DNA of 64,000 bases from Oceaniglobus ichthyenteri (GTDB lineage: Bacteria > Pseudomonadota > Alphaproteobacteria > Rhodobacterales > Rhodobacteraceae), in NCBI RefSeq assembly GCF_003057885.1, contig NZ_QAGK01000001.1, positions 310,001-374,000 on the forward strand. The letters run 5' to 3'. Below the pieces are notes generated by a model. It had not been told where the DNA came from. It saw only the letters and a program-made list of their open reading frames with translations, and made no database searches. Shown here piece by piece: positions 43,578-52,805 of this stretch; position 1 is the stretch's first letter; each line of letters begins with the position of its first letter. A program made the translations under genes and the position numbers.

Positions 43578-45287
43578 ATGAACGTTCTACTGAAATCATC
43601 CACTGCCCTGGGCCTTGCCCTGGGTCTGGTGGCCGGGCCGGCATTTGCCGACATGGAGGCCGCGAAATCGTTTCTTGACGCGGAAATCGGCGAGGTAACA
43701 ACCCTGTCGCGCGCCGATCAGGAAGCGGAAATGCAGTGGTATATCGACGCCGCCAAGCCGTTTGAGGGCATGGAAATCAACGTGGTGTCCGAAACCATCA
43801 CCACCCACGAATACGAATCCCAGGTTCTTGCCCCCGCCTTTACGGCGATCACCGGGATCAAGGTGAATCACGACCTGATCGGCGAAGGCGATGTGGTTGA
43901 AAAGCTGCAAACCCAGATGCAGTCGGGCGAAAACATCTATGATGCCTATGTCAACGATTCCGATCTGATCGGCACCCACTGGCGCTATCAGCAGGTGCGC
44001 AGCCTGACCGATTTCATGCAGAACGCCGGCGCCGATGTGACATCGCCGACCCTTGATCTGGATGATTTTATCGGTTTGCAATTCACCACATCACCCGATG
44101 GCGAATTGTACCAACTGCCAAGCCAGCAGTTCGCGAACCTTTATTGGTTCCGGTATGATTGGTTCAACAACGAAGAATTCAAAGCCGAATTCAAGGAAAA
44201 ATACGGCTATGATCTGGGCGTGCCGGTCAACTGGTCCGCATACGAAGACATCGCCGAATTCTTTACCGGCAAAACCATCGATGGCCAGGAAGTCTATGGC
44301 AACATGGATTACGGCAAGAAAGACCCCAGCCTGGGTTGGCGTTATACGGACGCTTGGATGTCGATGGCCGGTATGGGCGACAAGGGCGAACCCAACGGTT
44401 TGCCAGTCGATGAATGGGGCATTCGGGTGAATGAAAACTCACAGCCCGTTGGCGCCTGTATGAACCGGGGTGGTGCCACCAATTCGCCTGCTGCGGTTTA
44501 TGCCGTGAACAAGGCGATCAAGTGGTTGCAGGAATATTCGCCCCCCTCGGCCGCCGGCATGACATTCTCTGAGGCGGGGCCGGTTCCTGCACAGGGCAAT
44601 ATCGCGCAGCAGATGTTCATGTATACCACCTTTGTCGCGCCTCTGGTTGCGTCGGATGCGGTGATGAACGAAGACGGCACACCGAAATGGCGCCTCGCCC
44701 CCTCGCCCCACGGCGTGTATTGGGAGGACGGCATGAAAGTGGGCTATCAGGACGTGGGATCATGGACGATCATGAAATCCACCCCCGAAGACCGCGCCAA
44801 GGCCGCCTGGCTGTACGCGCAGTTCGTGACATCGAAAACCGTGGATGTGAAAAAGGCCGATGTGGGCCTGACCTTTATCCGCGAATCCACCATCAATTCG
44901 GATCACTTTACGGACCGGGCGAAAAACCTGGGTGGTCTGGTTGAATTCTATCGCTCGCCCGCCCGCACACAGTGGTCGCCGACCGGTACGAACGTGCCCG
45001 ACTATCCAAAGCTGGCACAGCTGTGGTGGCAAAACATCGGCGATGCAATGTCAGGCGCAAAAGACGCCAAAGGCGCGCTGGACCAGTTGTGTGCCGACAT
45101 GGAAAACGTGATGTCACGTCTGGAACGGGCCGGCATTCAGGGTGATCTGGGTCCAAAGCTGAACGATCAGGAATCCGATCAGTTCTGGTTGGAGCAGGCC
45201 GGCGCCCCCAAGCCCGCGCTTGAAAACGAAGACGAAGAGCCAATGACCGTCAGCTATGATGAGCTGATCAAGTCCTGGAATCAGTAA
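43578..45287 (+). CDS. glpV: Glycerol ABC transporter substrate-binding protein GlpV
   Basis: A 569-residue periplasmic protein, larger than most family 1 binding proteins. Residues 1-24 are a Sec signal peptide (AFA cleavage). The mature protein has EYESQVLAPAFTAITGIKV, QQFANLYWFRYDWF and the C-terminal SYDELIKSWNQ. A GGGAGGAAACC site precedes the ATG at 43578; a longer reading from 43248 runs through glpU and is rejected. It is the last gene of the glp operon, ended by a strong terminator. Confidence 0.92.
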   Translation: MNVLLKSSTALGLALGLVAGPAFADMEAAKSFLDAEIGEVTTLSRADQEAEMQWYIDAAKPFEGMEINVVSETITTHEYESQVLAPAFTAITGIKVNHDLIGEGDVVEKLQTQMQSGENIYDAYVNDSDLIGTHWRYQQVRSLTDFMQNAGADVTSPTLDLDDFIGLQFTTSPDGELYQLPSQQFANLYWFRYDWFNNEEFKAEFKEKYGYDLGVPVNWSAYEDIAEFFTGKTIDGQEVYGNMDYGKKDPSLGWRYTDAWMSMAGMGDKGEPNGLPVDEWGIRVNENSQPVGACMNRGGATNSPAAVYAVNKAIKWLQEYSPPSAAGMTFSEAGPVPAQGNIAQQMFMYTTFVAPLVASDAVMNEDGTPKWRLAPSPHGVYWEDGMKVGYQDVGSWTIMKSTPEDRAKAAWLYAQFVTSKTVDVKKADVGLTFIRESTINSDHFTDRAKNLGGLVEFYRSPARTQWSPTGTNVPDYPKLAQLWWQNIGDAMSGAKDAKGALDQLCADMENVMSRLERAGIQGDLGPKLNDQESDQFWLEQAGAPKPALENEDEEPMTVSYDELIKSWNQ

Positions 45288-45312
45288 AACCTGATCCCTT
45301 TTTGTCTGACGG

Positions 45313-45341
45313 GGGTGCGCATTATTTGCGCACCCTTTTTT
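45313..45341 (+). terminator. Rho-independent terminator of the glp operon
   Basis: GGGTGCGC (45313-45320) and GCGCACCC (45328-45335) form a perfect 8-bp stem with an ATTATTT loop, followed by TTTTTT. It is 26 bp after the glpV stop. Confidence 0.92.
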
Positions 45342-45563
45342 GCATTCATCACCCCCGCCTTACGGCCTGAATTGATCGAACCCTTGTGAATAAGGGTGAG
45401 TAGGTTACGAATGAGCTTCGGCCCGGACATTTTGTGATCATGTGGGCCATCAACGACACCGCGGCAAAGCTGATCGGCCCGCTTTCCCCCGCCACACAGT
45501 TGACCATCACAGCCAAGCCCCGCCACACCGGCACCGGACCGCTGCATTCCGAAAAGACAGACC

Positions 45564-45635
45564 ATGGCCAGAGGCAACAACAGCAGCAAACGTGGCAATA
45601 AGGAAGCCAAGAAACCAAAGCCGGAAAAAAGGTAA
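45564..45635 (+). CDS. Tiny basic protein, 23 residues
   Basis: The frame starts MARGNNSSKRGNKEAKKPKP and is Lys/Arg/Asn-rich with no hydrophobic core. It resembles short basic proteins I recall as widespread unannotated genes in alpha- and betaproteobacteria. A strong terminator lies 18-50 bp after the stop, which suggests a separate short mRNA. The ribosome-binding site is weak (GAAAAGAC). The rest of the 634-bp gap between glpV and the TRAP genes shows no other credible gene. Because of the length this call is moderate at best. Confidence 0.5.
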   Translation: MARGNNSSKRGNKEAKKPKPEKR

Positions 45636-45652
45636 GATAACGAATTGAAATC

Positions 45653-45684
45653 GCCGCGCCCGGGCAACATTCGGGCGCGGCTTT
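45653..45684 (+). terminator. Terminator after the tiny basic protein gene
   Basis: GCCGCGCCCG (45653-45662) and CGGGCGCGGC (45672-45681) form a perfect 10-bp stem followed by TTTC. The glp operon already ends at 45341, so this hairpin implies a further transcript from within the gap. Confidence 0.7.
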
Positions 45685-45975
45685 CTGCGCGATCACGGGC
45701 ATTCGTGATCATGCACTGGCCCATGCGGCCAATTGCCTCTCCCATTCCATCCATCAGTGTCGGCAGGGCCGAAATCTGCGCCAGACCGCTGACAATAATG
45801 TTTACGCATTGGTAAATATCTTATACCAATCTTTGTTAGTGGCGATGGGGTTTCCGCTTTACAGGCGGTCTCAAAGCTGCGTTTTAAATTATGCCACGGG
45901 TTCAATATGTTGGTATTGACTGTGGCATGGTGAAGCGCACAAACCAAAGTGCGGCACGATATCTGGGAGGCTAAC

Positions 45976-47106
45976 GTGAAAAACAATGCAAACATGGGCC
46001 GACGGTCCTTTCTGAAGAAAACAGCGCTGGGCGGCACCGCCGCGGGCGTGGGCGCACTGGCCGCGCCTGCAGTCATGGCGCAAGCGCCACGCGTGCTGAA
46101 AATGCAATCATCCTGGCCATCCTCCAACGTCTGGCAGGAAATGGCGCAGGACTATGTGACCCGCGTCGAAGCCATGTCGGGGGGCCGCCTCAAGATTGAT
46201 CTGCTGCCTGCAGGGGCCGTTGTCGGCGCATTTCAGGTGCTGGATGCGGTGAACGATGGCCTGCTGGATATCGGCCACGATGTGCCGGTGTATTGGTACG
46301 GCAAGAACAAGGCGGCATCGCTGTTTGGCACCGGACCCGTGTTTGGCGGTTCGGCCACGACGATGCTGAACTGGTTCTATGAGGGCGGCGGCAAGGCGCT
46401 GTATGATGAGCTGACCCAGGATATCATGGGCCTCGACATTGACGGTTACATGGCGTTCCCGATGCCCGCACAGCCCTTTGGCTGGTTCAAGAACCCGGTC
46501 ACCACCGTTGAGGAAATTCAGGGGTTCAAATATCGCACCGTGGGCCTTGCGGCCGATCTGTTGCAAAGTATGGGGATGTCGGTGGCACAGCTTCCGGGTG
46601 GCGAAATCGTTCCGGCCATGGAGCGGGGCGTGATCGACGCGTTCGAATTCAACAACCCCTCGTCTGACCGCGATTTCGGTGCACAGGATGTGGCCAAGAA
46701 CTATCTGCTGTCGTCCTATCATCAGGCGTCGGAATCCTTTGAATTCCTGTTCAACGGCCTGTTGATGGAAGACATGGAGCCTGACCTGAAGGCAATCCTG
46801 ATCCATGGCGTCGAAGCGGTTTCAACCGCAAACACCGCCAAGGCGGCGCGCCGTTACTCGGCCGATCTGAAATGGTTGCAGGAAGAAGCAGGCGTCGATG
46901 TCTTGCGCACCTCGAAAGAGATTTTGGCCGCACAGATCGAAGCCTGGGATAAACTCATCCCCGAGCTTGAGTCAGATCCGTACATGAAGAAATGTCTGGA
47001 CAGTCAGCGCGCCTGGGTCAAGGACGTGGTGTTCTATGAACTGATGAACGCCCCCGATTATGCCCTAGCCTATGAGCATTACTTCCCCGGTAAGCTCAAG
47101 CTCTGA
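45976..47106 (+). CDS. TRAP transporter substrate-binding protein (DctP/TakP type)
   Basis: A 376-residue periplasmic protein. A twin-arginine motif GRRSFLKK (R9-R10) and the following hydrophobic stretch suggest export by Tat, ending at AVMAQ. The mature part, with LKMQSSWPSSNVWQEMAQDY, LPAGAVVGAFQVLDAV and DAFEFNNPSSDRDFG, resembles the TakP/FcbT1-like branch that binds carboxylates such as 2-oxoacids. GGGAGG precedes the GTG at 45976. A hairpin follows, then the two permease genes. Confidence 0.92.
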   Translation: MKNNANMGRRSFLKKTALGGTAAGVGALAAPAVMAQAPRVLKMQSSWPSSNVWQEMAQDYVTRVEAMSGGRLKIDLLPAGAVVGAFQVLDAVNDGLLDIGHDVPVYWYGKNKAASLFGTGPVFGGSATTMLNWFYEGGGKALYDELTQDIMGLDIDGYMAFPMPAQPFGWFKNPVTTVEEIQGFKYRTVGLAADLLQSMGMSVAQLPGGEIVPAMERGVIDAFEFNNPSSDRDFGAQDVAKNYLLSSYHQASESFEFLFNGLLMEDMEPDLKAILIHGVEAVSTANTAKAARRYSADLKWLQEEAGVDVLRTSKEILAAQIEAWDKLIPELESDPYMKKCLDSQRAWVKDVVFYELMNAPDYALAYEHYFPGKLKL

Positions 47107-47116
47107 TCGCACGGCA

Positions 47117-47142
47117 CCCCCGCCCTTTGTGGCGGGGGTTTT
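47117..47142 (+). terminator. Intra-operon hairpin after the TRAP binding-protein gene
   Basis: CCCCCGCC (47117-47124) and GGCGGGGG (47131-47138) form a stem with TTTT after it. It lies 10 bp after the dctP-type stop and 25 bp before the small permease, so it probably lets most transcripts stop and raises binding protein over permease. Confidence 0.7.
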
Positions 47143-47166
47143 CCACGGACCTTTGGGGAAAATTTG

Positions 47167-47751
47167 ATGCTGCACTATATTCAATTCGCCGATGCTGTTT
47201 CAGCATGGTTCGGCAAAACCTTTGCGTGGCTTATCGTTTTCATGGCTGCGGGCACAGGATACGAGGTGTTCGTGCGGTACGTTCTGAACAGCCCGACCGC
47301 CTGGGCGCTGGACGTATCGTTTATCATGTACGGCACGTTGTTCATGATGGGCGGGGCGTACACCTTGTCACGGCGCGGCCATGTCAGGGGCGATTTTCTG
47401 TATCGGCTGTGGTCAACACGCTGGCAGGCGCGGATTGATCTGGTGCTGTATTTCCTGTTTTTCTTTCCCGGGGTTCTGGCGCTTATCTTTGCGGGCTGGA
47501 AATATGCCGGACGCTCGTGGCAATACGGCGAAGTGTCGGTCAGCAGCCCCGCAGGCATTCCCATTTACCAATTCAAGACGGTCATCGTGGTGGCGGGCAT
47601 TTTGCTGTTCATCCAAGGTATCGCCGAAGTCTTCCGCTGCATCCATTGTATTCGTACCGGCGTTTGGTTGCAGGCCGATGAAGACGTGTTCGAAACCGAA
47701 GATCTTTTGATGAAACAGGCCAACCAGGCCGAAAAGGACGCCCATCCATGA
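47167..47751 (+). CDS. TRAP transporter small permease (DctQ type)
   Basis: A 194-residue inner-membrane protein with four membrane segments (first at about 17-37, last at about 140-160). FVRYVLNSPTAWALDVSFIM is the conserved DctQ core, and HVRGDFLY follows. The C-terminal tail is acidic and cytoplasmic (ADEDVFETEDLL). GGGG then AAAATTTG precedes the ATG at 47167. It overlaps the large permease by 4 nt (47748-47751). A weak TTG codon at 47164 could also initiate. Confidence 0.9.
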   Translation: MLHYIQFADAVSAWFGKTFAWLIVFMAAGTGYEVFVRYVLNSPTAWALDVSFIMYGTLFMMGGAYTLSRRGHVRGDFLYRLWSTRWQARIDLVLYFLFFFPGVLALIFAGWKYAGRSWQYGEVSVSSPAGIPIYQFKTVIVVAGILLFIQGIAEVFRCIHCIRTGVWLQADEDVFETEDLLMKQANQAEKDAHP

Positions 47752-49169
47752 CCGATCCGCAGGTCGCCCTGTTCATGCTGGGGCTTTTTATCGTTTTCGT
47801 TTTCCTTGGCTTTCCGATCGCTTTCACCCTGATGGCCATGGGCATCGGGTTTGGCTATTACGCCTATTTCGACGAACGGCGCATGTGGCGCGCCTATGAC
47901 AGGCTGGATGCCGAACTTGCCTCGTGGTGGGATCAGGCCAGCCTTTGGGTCGAGGGGTTGTTCAACAACCGGGTGTTCGATCTGTTCGTCAATCAGACCT
48001 ATACGGTGATGAGCAACGAAGTGTTGACCGCCGTGCCGCTGTTTTTGTTCATGGGGTACATCATCGAGCGGGCGAACATCGTCAGCCGGTTGTTTGACAC
48101 GCTGAACATCGCCTCGCGCAGGGTGCCGGGCAGCATGGGGGTGGCCGCGCTGATCACCTGTGCGCTGTTTGCCACGGCCACCGGTATCGTGGGCGCGGTT
48201 GTGACGCTGATGGGTTTGCTGGCGCTGCCTGCGATGTTGAAGGCGCGCTATGATCCGTCATTCGCGGCCGGCATCATCTGTGCCGGTGGCACCTTGGGCA
48301 TTCTCATTCCACCGTCGATCATGCTGATCGTTTATGCCGCCGCATCCAACGTGTCGATTGTGCGGCTGTATTCCGGTGCATTGCTTCCCGGGCTTACCCT
48401 GACCGGGCTTTACCTGATTTATGTGGTGGGCCGGTCGATCCTGCAGCCCAGCGTCGCGCCAAAACCCACCAGAGAAGAAGTGCCAGACGTGGCCACGGGC
48501 AAATTGGTGATGATGATCATCACCTCTTTCGTGCCACTGGCGTTCCTTATCTTTTCGGTGCTGGGGTCGATCCTGTTTGGTCTGGCCACCCCGACCGAGG
48601 CGGCATCAATTGGCGCTCTGGGCGGCATCCTGCTGGCCTTCCTGTACCGCGCGATGACCTGGCAACGGATGCGGGAATCGGTGTATCTGACCGTGCGCAC
48701 CACCGCGATGGTATGTTGGTTGTTTGTCGGGTCCTACATCTTCAGCTCGGTGTTTTCGTACCTGGGCGGCGAACACGTGATCAGCGAATTCGTGCAATCG
48801 CTGAACCTGACTCCGCTGATGTTCTTGATCTTGGCACAGCTGATCATTTTCCTGCTGGGCTGGCCGCTGGAATGGTCGGAAATCATCATCATCTTTGTGC
48901 CGATCTTCCTGCCGTTGCTGGTGATCTTTGAAATTGATCCGTTGTTCTTCGGCGTCCTGGTGGCACTGAACCTGCAAACCAGTTTCCTGACCCCACCGAT
49001 GGCGATGTCGGCCTATTACCTCAAAGGCATCGCACCCCCCGAGGTAAAGCTGACCCAGATCTTCAAGGGCTGTTTGCCGTTCCTCTTTTGCGTATTGATT
49101 GCGATGATCCTGATGTATGTTTTCCCGCAAATCGTGTTCTATCTGCCGAATGCTTTCTATGGCAGTTGA
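47748..49169 (+). CDS. TRAP transporter large permease (DctM type)
   Basis: A 473-residue permease with about 12 membrane helices that uses a sodium gradient. Typical features are AGGTLGILIPPSIMLIVYA and ATPTEAASIGALGG. Compared with shorter DctM proteins it has an extra charged segment of about 40 residues after the first helix (with FDERRMWRAYDRLDAELASW). The last 11 bp overlap the amidase start. This long form fits the DctP-type binding protein at 45976. Confidence 0.93.
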   Translation: MTDPQVALFMLGLFIVFVFLGFPIAFTLMAMGIGFGYYAYFDERRMWRAYDRLDAELASWWDQASLWVEGLFNNRVFDLFVNQTYTVMSNEVLTAVPLFLFMGYIIERANIVSRLFDTLNIASRRVPGSMGVAALITCALFATATGIVGAVVTLMGLLALPAMLKARYDPSFAAGIICAGGTLGILIPPSIMLIVYAAASNVSIVRLYSGALLPGLTLTGLYLIYVVGRSILQPSVAPKPTREEVPDVATGKLVMMIITSFVPLAFLIFSVLGSILFGLATPTEAASIGALGGILLAFLYRAMTWQRMRESVYLTVRTTAMVCWLFVGSYIFSSVFSYLGGEHVISEFVQSLNLTPLMFLILAQLIIFLLGWPLEWSEIIIIFVPIFLPLLVIFEIDPLFFGVLVALNLQTSFLTPPMAMSAYYLKGIAPPEVKLTQIFKGCLPFLFCVLIAMILMYVFPQIVFYLPNAFYGS

Positions 49170-50496
49170 TCGCACCCCCCCCGCCAATGCGGGCGACGCC
49201 GAAACCCTGCGCGACAAGATTGCGCAGGGCGCCGTGTCCGTGGCCGATACCGCCGCCCACTATATCAAACTGATCGAGGCGGCCGAGCCCGAGATCGGCG
49301 CGTTTGCGTGGTTTGATGCCGATTATGTGCGCAAACAGGCCGAAATGCTGGATAATCAACGCAGCGCCGGGCGCGCCATCGGGCCGTTGCACGGCGTGCC
49401 GGTGGCATTGAAAGATGTCATCGACACCGCGCATATCCCCACCGAAAACGGCACCGCGCAAGATGCCGGGCGGGTGCCACGCACCGATGCCGCATTGGTC
49501 GAACGGTTGAAATCGGCGGGCGCCTTGATCCTTGGCAAAACCGTGACAACCGAACTCGCTTTCATGGAGCCTTCGGCCACGCGCAACCCCCACAATCCCG
49601 ACCGCACACCGGGTGGATCGTCGGCCGGATCGGCCGCTGCCGTTGCTGCGGGCATGACCCCGCTGGCGGTGGGCACCCAAACCGGCGGATCGGTCATTCG
49701 CCCTGCTTCATTTTGTGGCACCACCGGGTTCAAACCCACCTTTGGTGCAATATCGACACGCGGCGTGTTGGCGCAATCCCCCAGCCTGGACACCATGGGG
49801 GTTTTTGCCCGCACACCGCGCGACGCGGCGCTGTTGTGTGATGTGCTGTTTGCACCCGAACAGGCCGGAGTGGCGATGCCACCGCCGGGCCTGCTCAAAA
49901 CGGTTGCAGCCGGCGCGCCCCTGCCGCCAACCTTTGCCGTGCTGCGCCCCCCCGGATGGGAGCGTGCCAGCCCCGAAACCGTGCAGGCATTCGACGAACT
50001 GTCCGCCGCCTTGGGGGATCAGGCGTTTGAAATTGCCCTGCCCAACCTGTTTGATCAGGCCGAATCCGAACGCCGCCGGATCAATCTGGCCGAAATGGCG
50101 CGGTGCTATCATGGCTATGGCAAAAACGGCGGGCTGTCCGACAGCGTGACCGCCGCCATAACCGAGGGCAATACGATCCTGGCGCGCGATTATATTGCCG
50201 CGCTGGATTGGCCAAAGGTTCTGAACGCCATGCTGGCCGAGATATTTCAACGCTGCGATGCCATTCTGTGCCCCGCCGCCCCCGGCCCTGCACCCGGGCG
50301 CGAAACCACCGGCGACCCCATTTTCAACGGATTATGGACCCTGTGCGGCACCCCTGCCGTTACGGTTCCAATCCTGGACATCGATGGCATGCCACTGGGG
50401 GTTCAACTGATCGGGCCGCGTGGCGGCGATGGGCGGTTGTTGCGCACCGCGCAGTGGCTTTACGATTGGATAGACACCGCAGGAGAAACACCATGA
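49159..50496 (+). CDS. Amidase signature family hydrolase
   Basis: A 445-residue amide hydrolase. The Ser-cisSer-Lys triad is visible: Lys85 in VALKDVID, the cis-Ser in TPGGSSAGSA (about 154-155) and the nucleophile Ser178 in GTQTGGSVIRPASFCG. The ATG at 49159 lies within the last codons of the TRAP large permease, so synthesis is coupled. The natural inference is that the TRAP system imports a carboxylated amide that this enzyme cleaves. The sequence is too short for a GatA with its full context, and gatB/gatC are absent. Confidence 0.92.
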   Translation: MAVDRTPPANAGDAETLRDKIAQGAVSVADTAAHYIKLIEAAEPEIGAFAWFDADYVRKQAEMLDNQRSAGRAIGPLHGVPVALKDVIDTAHIPTENGTAQDAGRVPRTDAALVERLKSAGALILGKTVTTELAFMEPSATRNPHNPDRTPGGSSAGSAAAVAAGMTPLAVGTQTGGSVIRPASFCGTTGFKPTFGAISTRGVLAQSPSLDTMGVFARTPRDAALLCDVLFAPEQAGVAMPPPGLLKTVAAGAPLPPTFAVLRPPGWERASPETVQAFDELSAALGDQAFEIALPNLFDQAESERRRINLAEMARCYHGYGKNGGLSDSVTAAITEGNTILARDYIAALDWPKVLNAMLAEIFQRCDAILCPAAPGPAPGRETTGDPIFNGLWTLCGTPAVTVPILDIDGMPLGVQLIGPRGGDGRLLRTAQWLYDWIDTAGETP

Positions 50497-50651
50497 ACTG
50501 GATTTTAGCGGCGCTTGCCTTTGTGACCTTCAGCGCCTTCATCGGCATTCTGATCTTTGCGGTGCCCAGTCCCGATCTGATCGCGGTTGCCGTGCTGACT
50601 ATGGCCTTGGTGATCTATGATCTGGCCACTTCGGCCGGGCGCAAAAGCTGA
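50493..50651 (+). CDS. Small membrane protein coupled to amidase
   Basis: A 52-residue protein whose ATG overlaps the amidase stop (ATGA at 50493-50496), with AGGAG upstream. Two hydrophobic segments (about 1-22 and 28-44) and a short basic end (SAGRKS). The family is not recognised. The overlap supports a real gene; it could be a membrane anchor or an accessory to the TRAP-amidase system. Confidence 0.7.
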   Translation: MNWILAALAFVTFSAFIGILIFAVPSPDLIAVAVLTMALVIYDLATSAGRKS

Positions 50652-50655
50652 GGTA

Positions 50656-50680
50656 TTTGCCGGGGGCACACCCCGGCAAA
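50656..50680. terminator. Perfect hairpin after TRAP-amidase operon
   Basis: TTTGCCGGGG (50656-50665) and CCCCGGCAAA (50671-50680) form a perfect 10-bp stem with a GCACA loop just after the last stop codon. No T-tract follows, so it may act as an mRNA 3'-end hairpin or partial terminator. Confidence 0.6.
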
Positions 50681-51116
50681 GCGGCCCCAAACAGGTCGGC
50701 TGTGTTCTGTGTGATTTGACGACCGCGCGTCGGGCGCGCCGATTATGGTTCCGTTCAAATCAGCATGTGGTGCCGTGCTTATCACGCTGTGAAATAACCA
50801 CGCCGCTATGCGCGCCCGGAAAGTCGCCCCCAAATTCACCCGCCGCCCGACCGGTGCCACGTCAGCCCTGAAAGTGGCGATGGCACCGATCCTTGGTTTG
50901 ACGTGATCCCCTTGGTCACTGCAGAAACCCCCAATAACCTCGCGCAATTCGTGGCGGATGCCGTAACGATGGGCGCCGAAATCGAATGCGGCGGTGAGAC
51001 ACCCGGCGAAATGGCCATTTCGGGGTTCACCCGCACCAAAACCTTACCGATATGGGGGAATGACACACCGCGCGCGGTACCAATGGTACCGTTTGATCAG
51101 AACGGGGGGTTGGGGT
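50681..51116. other. 436-bp region without a clear gene, possible gene remnant
   Basis: No complete gene is seen on either strand. On the plus strand the frame around 50903-51090 reads with coding-like composition and includes NLAQFVADAVTMGAEIECGG, which looks like part of an aldehyde dehydrogenase-type sequence, but there is no start, catalytic motif or continuation. It is downstream of hyuB (minus) and of the TRAP-amidase operon (plus). Confidence 0.35.
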
Positions 51117-52802
51117 TTACCGCACATACCCTTCTGCCAGATCCCGCGCCACAAGGGCCGGATCACGTTCGGCGCTGTCGCCCCAGCCGCCACCGCCCGC
51201 CGATTGCATTTCGATTACATCGCCTTTGCGGATCGTCAGCCCGATGGATTTAACCGGCAGCACCCGCTCATCGCCCCGCCCGGGGTTCAAAACCGCGCCT
51301 GCGGCTGCGCCTTCTTCGCCGCCAAAAATGCCCCAAGGGCGGGTATCATCGTTGGCCTGTTGGAAATAACAGCCAACAACCGCCTTTTGGGCCAATAACT
51401 CATACGATCGGCGCACCGCCAAACCGCCACGCTGTTGCCCCGCACCGCCGGAATTTGGCACCAGATCAGTGCGCAGCACGCGAAACGGGCTGACGGTTTC
51501 CATCACCTCGGCCGAGAGCAGCGGACAGTTGCCGCCATGGGTATCAACCGCGTTCTTGCCATCGGCGGATGCACAGGCCCCCATACCCCCACCCACGATA
51601 TCCTGCACGATGTAATAGGGTGCGCTGCCGTCGGCGGCACGGCGCGCTGCGCGGTCATCCAGGCCCCCCGCCCGCAGGCTGGGAAACGAAATCTGCCCGC
51701 CCGCCGCCGCATGTTCGGGCATCAACGGCAGCATCGCTTTCAGCACCACCTCGGCCACGGCCTGTTGGGTGAAATGGCGCGAACTGACCGCACCGGGAAA
51801 GCGCGGGTTCAGAACCGTGCCTTCGGGCACATTGATGCGGATGGGTCGGTTCAGCCCGTCGTTGGGTTTGATCGCGGGGGCCAGCACGCATTTCATCGCG
51901 TAATTCACCATCGACACCGCCGAAGCATGGGGGCAGTTCAGCCCAAAATCGCGTTGTTCGCTGGTGCCGTCGAAATCGACGGTGATTTCATCGCCTGCCA
52001 CGGTGATCGCCACCTTTAGGGTGATCGGTTCTTGGCTGACGATCCCATCCTCGGTCGGCAAACTGGCGCGATAGGTGCCATCGGGCAGGCCCGAAATCGT
52101 GTTGCGGGCATAGCGTTCGGTATAATCGAAACTGTCTTCGATCAGATCGCCAAACCGTTCCAGACCATGCTGATCGATCAGGGCACGCACGCCCGTTTCA
52201 CCGGTGCGACAGCCCGCAACCTGGGCACGCAGATCACCAAGGCATGAACGCGGATCGCGCACATTGGCGGCGATGAATTGATAGACGATGGTGTTGGCCA
52301 CACCCCGGTCAAACAGCCGCATCGGCGTGATACGGATGCCTTCGGAAAAGATATCAAGGTTGTCGGGCGCGGTGGAACACGGCACCTTGCCGCCGATATC
52401 CACATGGTGCGCCACGGTGGCCGCCACCGCCACCAAGGTTTCGCCGTGAAACACCGGAGAAAACAGCACCATATCCGGCGTATGGGTACAGCCTGAATAG
52501 GGGTCATTGGTCAGGATGGCATCGCCGTCCTCCCATGACTCGATCGGGATCGTGCGCGTCACGGCGGCAAAGGCCATGGGCAAGATGCCTAGTTGCGCGG
52601 CGATGGTTTCGGCCTGGGCGATGATTTCACCCTTTGGCGTCAGCAAGGCACAGGTGTAATCGTACATGTTCCAGATGATCGAGGAATAAGACGACAAGCG
52701 CAGCGCAGTCGACATTTCATCGGCCACACCCGAAAGCTGGTGGCGAAACACATCGCGGCTGATCGGATCGGTGCGGGTTTGGGCGGTGGGCGCGTGTGTC
52801 AT
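51117..52802 (-). CDS. hyuB: Hydantoinase B/oxoprolinase family protein
   Basis: A 561-residue subunit of an ATP-dependent hydantoinase or 5-oxoprolinase. The start has RTDPISRDVFRHQLSGVADEM, and typical segments are DAILTNDPYSGCTHTPDM, GKVPCSTAPDNLDIFSEGI and FDGTSEQRDFGLN. It lies 3 bp after hyuA. HyuB with HyuA opens the ring of hydantoins, 5-oxoproline or N-methylhydantoin, using ATP. The end of the gene is normal, with a Gly-rich SAGGGGWGD segment near residue 540. Confidence 0.93.
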   Translation of the reverse strand: MTHAPTAQTRTDPISRDVFRHQLSGVADEMSTALRLSSYSSIIWNMYDYTCALLTPKGEIIAQAETIAAQLGILPMAFAAVTRTIPIESWEDGDAILTNDPYSGCTHTPDMVLFSPVFHGETLVAVAATVAHHVDIGGKVPCSTAPDNLDIFSEGIRITPMRLFDRGVANTIVYQFIAANVRDPRSCLGDLRAQVAGCRTGETGVRALIDQHGLERFGDLIEDSFDYTERYARNTISGLPDGTYRASLPTEDGIVSQEPITLKVAITVAGDEITVDFDGTSEQRDFGLNCPHASAVSMVNYAMKCVLAPAIKPNDGLNRPIRINVPEGTVLNPRFPGAVSSRHFTQQAVAEVVLKAMLPLMPEHAAAGGQISFPSLRAGGLDDRAARRAADGSAPYYIVQDIVGGGMGACASADGKNAVDTHGGNCPLLSAEVMETVSPFRVLRTDLVPNSGGAGQQRGGLAVRRSYELLAQKAVVGCYFQQANDDTRPWGIFGGEEGAAAGAVLNPGRGDERVLPVKSIGLTIRKGDVIEMQSAGGGGWGDSAERDPALVARDLAEGYVR

Positions 52803-52805
52803 GGC

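Noticed and set aside
42214-43701. 495-codon minus-strand frame across glpP-glpQ-glpU
   Set aside because: Antisense to three membrane-protein genes; its Gln/Arg/His-rich translation is the usual complement of hydrophobic codons.
45440-45601. 53-codon plus-strand frame starting MWAINDTAAKLIG
   Set aside because: Overlaps the tiny basic protein gene in another frame, no ribosome-binding site, Gln-run at the end; not supported over the alternative.
45281-45754. 157-codon minus-strand frame after glpV
   Set aside because: Runs through two strong plus-strand terminators and overlaps the small basic gene; no recognisable domain.
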